From contig NZ_JAFIQV010000042.1 in NCBI RefSeq assembly GCF_017356015.1, positions 1 to 57,426 of the forward strand: DNA of 57,426 bases, written 5' to 3'. Positions 52,576-57,426 of this stretch are shown here, in pieces. Every line of letters begins with the position of its first letter. Position 1 is the stretch's first letter. Made by a program: the position numbers and the translations under genes. The stretch is from Azospirillum sp. SYSU D00513 (lineage in GTDB: Bacteria; Pseudomonadota; Alphaproteobacteria; Azospirillales; Azospirillaceae). The notes below the pieces were generated by a model. The model was not told where the DNA came from and ran no database searches. It was given only the letters and a program-made list of their open reading frames with translations.

Positions 52576-52827
52576 GACGCCGAACAGGCCGGCGGACAAC
52601 GCCGCCTGTACCGGCATGTCGTTGGCGGGAACGGCCCGGACCTGCCCTTTGCGGCTCATGGCCACGATCCCGCCGCCGGGGATCGTCCGACGAGCGCTTT
52701 GGAAGTCCTTGAAGCCAAGCACACGTTCAAGGTCGCGGCAGCTGATCGGGAATCGCAGGCCCGGCGCACCGCCTACCGGATCACCTCGGCCGGCGGACCG
52801 GCGCCGCGAACGCTGCATCAGAACCAC
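52576..52827 (-). pseudogene. Internally deleted IS6-family transposase
   Basis: The minus-strand frame joins the N-terminal IS6 motif (FPISCRDLERV, from about residue 26) directly to the C-terminal IS6 motif (LGFKDFQSARRTI, then SRKGQVRAV). The DDE catalytic core, about 150 residues, is missing. The first 23 codons are degenerate. Terminal inverted repeats were not found. It cannot be active. Confidence 0.78.
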
Positions 52828-52985
52828 GCTTGCCTGAGCCTCGATCGACGCCGCCCCCGGAACGGTTGGGAGCAGCGTGCCGCCATTTTTTGGTGATGGA
52901 TTGGTCTATGAGGTGTTGGTTTCCTCGAGTGGAAAGGGCAAGGCACATGAGTCTTGCGCCGCCACGCTGAGGAAGGAGACGGGAA

Positions 52986-53072
52986 ATGTTGAAGTTTCTG
53001 GGCGGAACGGTCGGGGTCATATTTCTGATTGGCCTTCTGGTCGTGATCGGCCTTCTGTCCCTGATTTTCTAA
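52986..53072 (+). CDS. 28-aa single-helix membrane peptide
   Basis: AAGGAG lies seven bases before the ATG. The peptide is nearly all hydrophobic (one Lys at position 3), with a Gly-rich helix (GGTVGVIFLIGLLVVIGLLS). Codon choice and an ideal ribosome binding site argue for a real gene. Role unknown; it could be a small membrane-complex subunit or type I toxin-like peptide. A hairpin follows. Confidence 0.6.
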   Translation: MLKFLGGTVGVIFLIGLLVVIGLLSLIF

Positions 53073-53266
53073 GCCCTGCGAAACGGAAATGCCCCAACCG
53101 AAAGCATCAGTTGGGGCGATGGGCATTCCGCATGGGTGGTCGTCTCACAGGGGTGAACCGTGCCGAAGTGATCGCCACATCCGGTGCATTGCCCAGCCAA
53201 GGCCGGCGCTGTCACTGCGGGAGGACCGGAGGCCACCGCTCCGGGGGCGTTCCGGCTCCATGGCAT
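53069..53266 (-). CDS. Possible small zinc-ribbon-like protein
   Basis: A 65-aa frame with CTGCG, then 12 residues later HAEC, like small zinc ribbons. There is no good ribosome binding site, and the frame overlaps the end of the 28-aa gene. Weak call. Confidence 0.25.
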   Translation of the reverse strand: MPWSRNAPGAVASGPPAVTAPALAGQCTGCGDHFGTVHPCETTTHAECPSPQLMLSVGAFPFRRA

Positions 53267-53414
53267 GGCGAGGTGTGCTCAAAGCGGGACACGAAAGCGT
53301 CCAGGGGGCCGGTCTCCATCGGCCCCGCCGCTCACTGATCCAAAGGCATACCTCTTCGGACGCGTGTCATGTCGCCGCATCTTCATGGTTCAATGATTCC
53401 ATATGGAGGAGCGG
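53073..53414. other. Intergenic, mostly unassigned
   Basis: Contains the hairpin at 53091-53117, the weak zinc-ribbon frame on the minus strand, and otherwise nothing recognised. The last 60 bp, AT-richer, should hold the promoter of the next gene. Confidence 0.5.
53091..53117 (+). terminator. Hairpin after the 28-aa gene
   Basis: GCCCCAAC (53091-53098) and GTTGGGGC (53110-53117), 11-base loop, no T-run. Possible terminator. Confidence 0.4.
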
Positions 53415-53756
53415 ATGCCAGATCGTACCGAAAGCGTCATTTCACAGGCACGCAAGGTTGAGGACTACACCCGCCGTGTGTGCGCCGAAACTCAACGATT
53501 GCAGGCCCAGTCGATCGCTCCAACCGCCGCGAGGCGCGGCCCCATGGCCACGACGCGGGCGCGCCTTCAGACGCTCGACCTCAACGAGCTGCGGGAGGCC
53601 TACCGGCTGACCTTCAGCGCCATCCAGTCCGCGAAAGCCACGGAAGAGCAGGGCATCCTGCAACTCACCCGGACCCTCATCCGGCAGGAGATACGGCGGC
53701 GTGGCGTCAACCTCTACGACCTGTTCTCGGCCGGGGAAGTGGGCATGAAGGAATAG
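53415..53756 (+). CDS. Hypothetical protein
   Basis: A 113-aa protein. GGAGG is five bases before the ATG at 53415, preferred over an in-frame ATG at 53403. Mostly helical (LNELREAYRLTFSAIQSAK, then LTRTLIRQEIRRRG), no membrane helix, no cysteine outside C21. No family recognised. Confidence 0.6.
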   Translation: MPDRTESVISQARKVEDYTRRVCAETQRLQAQSIAPTAARRGPMATTRARLQTLDLNELREAYRLTFSAIQSAKATEEQGILQLTRTLIRQEIRRRGVNLYDLFSAGEVGMKE

Positions 53757-53870
53757 CCCGTTGATCGAAGGCAGCCGATCGAAGCGGAGCGGCGGCAGCG
53801 GCGGGCCGGAACAACGGCGTTCCATGAAGTTCCCGAATTCCGGCCGGCAAAGCCCTTGTACGATTTTCAT

Positions 53871-53897
53871 GAAGTCCTGACCTGTGGTCAGGACTTC
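53871..53897. repeat. Perfect 12-bp hairpin
   Basis: GAAGTCCTGACC (53871-53882) and GGTCAGGACTTC (53886-53897), loop TGT, about 75 bp beyond the stop of the minus-strand glycosyltransferase gene. On that strand it is followed by ATGAAAATC, not a T-run. Confidence 0.6.
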
Positions 53898-53971
53898 CGC
53901 GCCATGGGGCGCGGGGGCGCAGTCGCGGCCCTATACCGGGTTCGGAGGTCGGGCTGCGGGCGCGCGGTCCT

Positions 53972-55542
53972 TCAAATCTGGACCTCGTCCAGTTTCCAGA
54001 CGCCCAGAGACTTCGTCGTGCCGCTGTGCTCCTCGGACAGCAACCGCATGGGGGCGGGCAGGTTGAAAGGGGCGGCCGTCAGGTTCATGGGGTGCCATCC
54101 GCCCGTCGCCACCCAGCGATTCCGGTTCGTGGTGTGGGTCGTGGCGATCAGGTAGCGTGACTTGCTCGCCTTGAAGCGGGCGAGCGCCGACAGCGCCTGC
54201 GCCGGAGGCAGGTGCGTCAGGCAATCGCGGCAGAGAATGGCGTCGCCCTCCGGCAGCGTATCGGTCACCAGATCGGCCTGGCCGAAGGCGTGGCTCCGGC
54301 GGTCGCGGAAGCGGTCGCGCAGCTCCGCCACCAGCCCTTCGACGATGTCGAAGCCCAGATAGAGCCGCAGGTCGCCGCTGATGGTCTGCATCCAGTTGAG
54401 ATCGCCGCACCCGGCATCGACCAGGATGCGGATGTCCAACGCGCCGAACAGGGCGGTCAGGCGCTGGCGCAGCACGGTGGTCGCGGCGAGGGTGGACCCC
54501 GTCCCGCTGCGGCTTTCCGGGCAGCGCCAGCCATTCTGTTGCCAGATGGCGGTGAAAACATCCTTCCGGCTCTTGGCTTGGTTGGCGGCATCGGGAGCGT
54601 CGCCGGGCAGGCACTCCGCCTTGCCCTGCACCAGCCGCGCGGTGAAATCGAGACCGCTGAACCGTTCATAGGCGTCCAGGCTCCGGGCCTGCCCCAGGCC
54701 GTACCGCTCGATGTCGCGCAGCACGTCGGGATCCCTGGAGGTTTCCATTCCCAGCACATGGCGGACGCGCCGAAGCGACAGGTCGTTCCGCTTGCCCCAA
54801 TCGCCGTTGTCGGCCCAATGGCGGGGACGCGCCGGCCGCTTGGTGTAATCATGCCACGCGACCGGGCGGTTCGGGGTGAAGATGTCCCAGCCATGGGTCC
54901 ACAGGCGGGCCGCCAGGGTGATCTCCTCGCCCTGGAAATACAGGTGCGGGTCGTACGGAACCTCCTCCATGATGCCGCTCGGGCCGAACAGCAGGCCGGC
55001 CGCCACGAAGGCGGCCGGTGCCGGCGGCGGCGGATCCTCCCGCGGCGCCTCGCCCCGCGACTTGAACATGACGATGCCCTGGGCATCGAACGCCTTCGCC
55101 TCGATGGTCACGACCGACGGCGGCGCCAGCGTGTCGGGCGGCTCATAGGCCATGGGGTAGGTCGACAGCACCGCGCGCCGCGAGGGGCATTCGTCCAGCA
55201 TGGCGAGCAGCAGCTCGTCCCAGCCGTCGACGAAGCGCATGTGGCTGTCGATCTGCAGGACATACTCCTCGCCCTGCCACAGGGACTGAACCCTGCTGCG
55301 CGCCCAGCAGGCGCCCTTGCTTTCCTTGGCGTGCACCTGGATGACGCGGCACTGTTCGGGGCGCGTTTGGACCCGCAGGCAGTCGTCGTCCTCGCCGGGG
55401 ACGAGCTGCAGGCACATCCCGACCGTGACCCGGGCGGGATGACGGGCCTTGGCGAACAGATCCTTGACCGTCCATTGGCACTCGGGATCGCGATAGCTCG
55501 CGATGCCGACGAAGATGCGCGGCCAGTCCGCGAGGGGCGTCA

Positions 55543-55543
<1 letters not shown>
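53972..55543 (-). CDS. Glycosyltransferase (GlcNAc-type) fused to a methyltransferase
   Basis: A 523-aa two-domain enzyme. The N-terminal part (about 5-235) resembles the glycosyltransferase family that adds GlcNAc to hydroxyproline of Skp1: IFVGIASYRDPECQWTV, the metal/nucleotide motif QIDSH (D99), then YFQGEEITLAARLWTHG with WHDY. The C-terminal part (about 345-520) is a class I SAM methyltransferase with DAGCGD (from D376). The ATG at 55543 overlaps the TGA of the upstream repeat protein (TGATG), indicating coupled translation, so that repeat protein is the likely substrate. Acceptor and sugar are inference. Confidence 0.85.

Positions 55544-57426
<1,883 letters not shown>

Overview
The window is very GC-rich alphaproteobacterial DNA. 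A plasmid-type replication and partition block, quinol-type NO reduction, Rhodospirillales-like regulators and many LysR genes suggest an Azospirillum-like bacterium; that assignment is inference from gene content and composition, not from a marker gene. The presence of rep, iterons and parAB means the window lies on a secondary replicon (plasmid or chromid).

Layout. (1) 1-99: the 5' end of a group II intron, placed directly behind the intrinsic terminator of nirK. (2) 155-9,547: a denitrification island with nirK (nitrite reductase), nnrU, nnrS, a small Cys-rich protein, a small secreted protein, norZ (quinol NO reductase), bfd, hemN and a Dnr/NnrR-type Crp/Fnr regulator. Candidate TTGC-N6-GCAA operator boxes lie in both divergent promoter regions of this island, so the island appears to be one NO-responsive unit. 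(3) 9,739-14,784: a chemoreceptor, a diguanylate cyclase, a GNAT acetyltransferase and a RibD-like reductase. (4) 14,801-20,405: the replicon core, with a Rep initiator, an iteron array (21-bp units, inverted and direct), two replication-associated genes, parA and parB, and large palindromes on either side of parAB. The 16-bp core of the palindrome behind parB recurs at 48,884 and is a parS candidate.

(5) 20,489-29,219: nudK, LysR genes, small proteins, a GST / flavoredoxin-fusion / NTF2-like operon, and the argP-argO amino-acid export pair. (6) 29,220-41,639: an SDR, a metallo-beta-lactamase-fold hydrolase, three MFS transporters, two tandem GlxA-type regulators, an isoquinoline-oxidoreductase-like molybdenum hydroxylase pair and a LysR gene. 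(7) 41,564-46,317: a large hybrid histidine kinase, an SGNH hydrolase and a small disordered protein. (8) 46,432-47,574: an AT-richer insertion carrying an AbiEii-type nucleotidyltransferase and an unrecognised partner gene, probably a toxin-antitoxin or phage-defence pair. (9) 47,652-51,723: a DUF1127 protein, a GcvA-like LysR, and the homogentisate branch of tyrosine catabolism (hmgA, MarR, maiA). (10) 51,737-53,897: a decayed patch with an IclR remnant, an internally deleted IS6-family transposase and several very small genes, one of 28 aa. (11) 53,972 to the right edge: a glycosyltransferase-methyltransferase fusion translationally coupled (TGATG) to a secreted, mucin-like Thr/Pro-repeat protein with C-terminal RTX calcium-binding repeats. 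This is the most unusual system in the window and looks like a dedicated surface-glycoprotein and modifying-enzyme pair.
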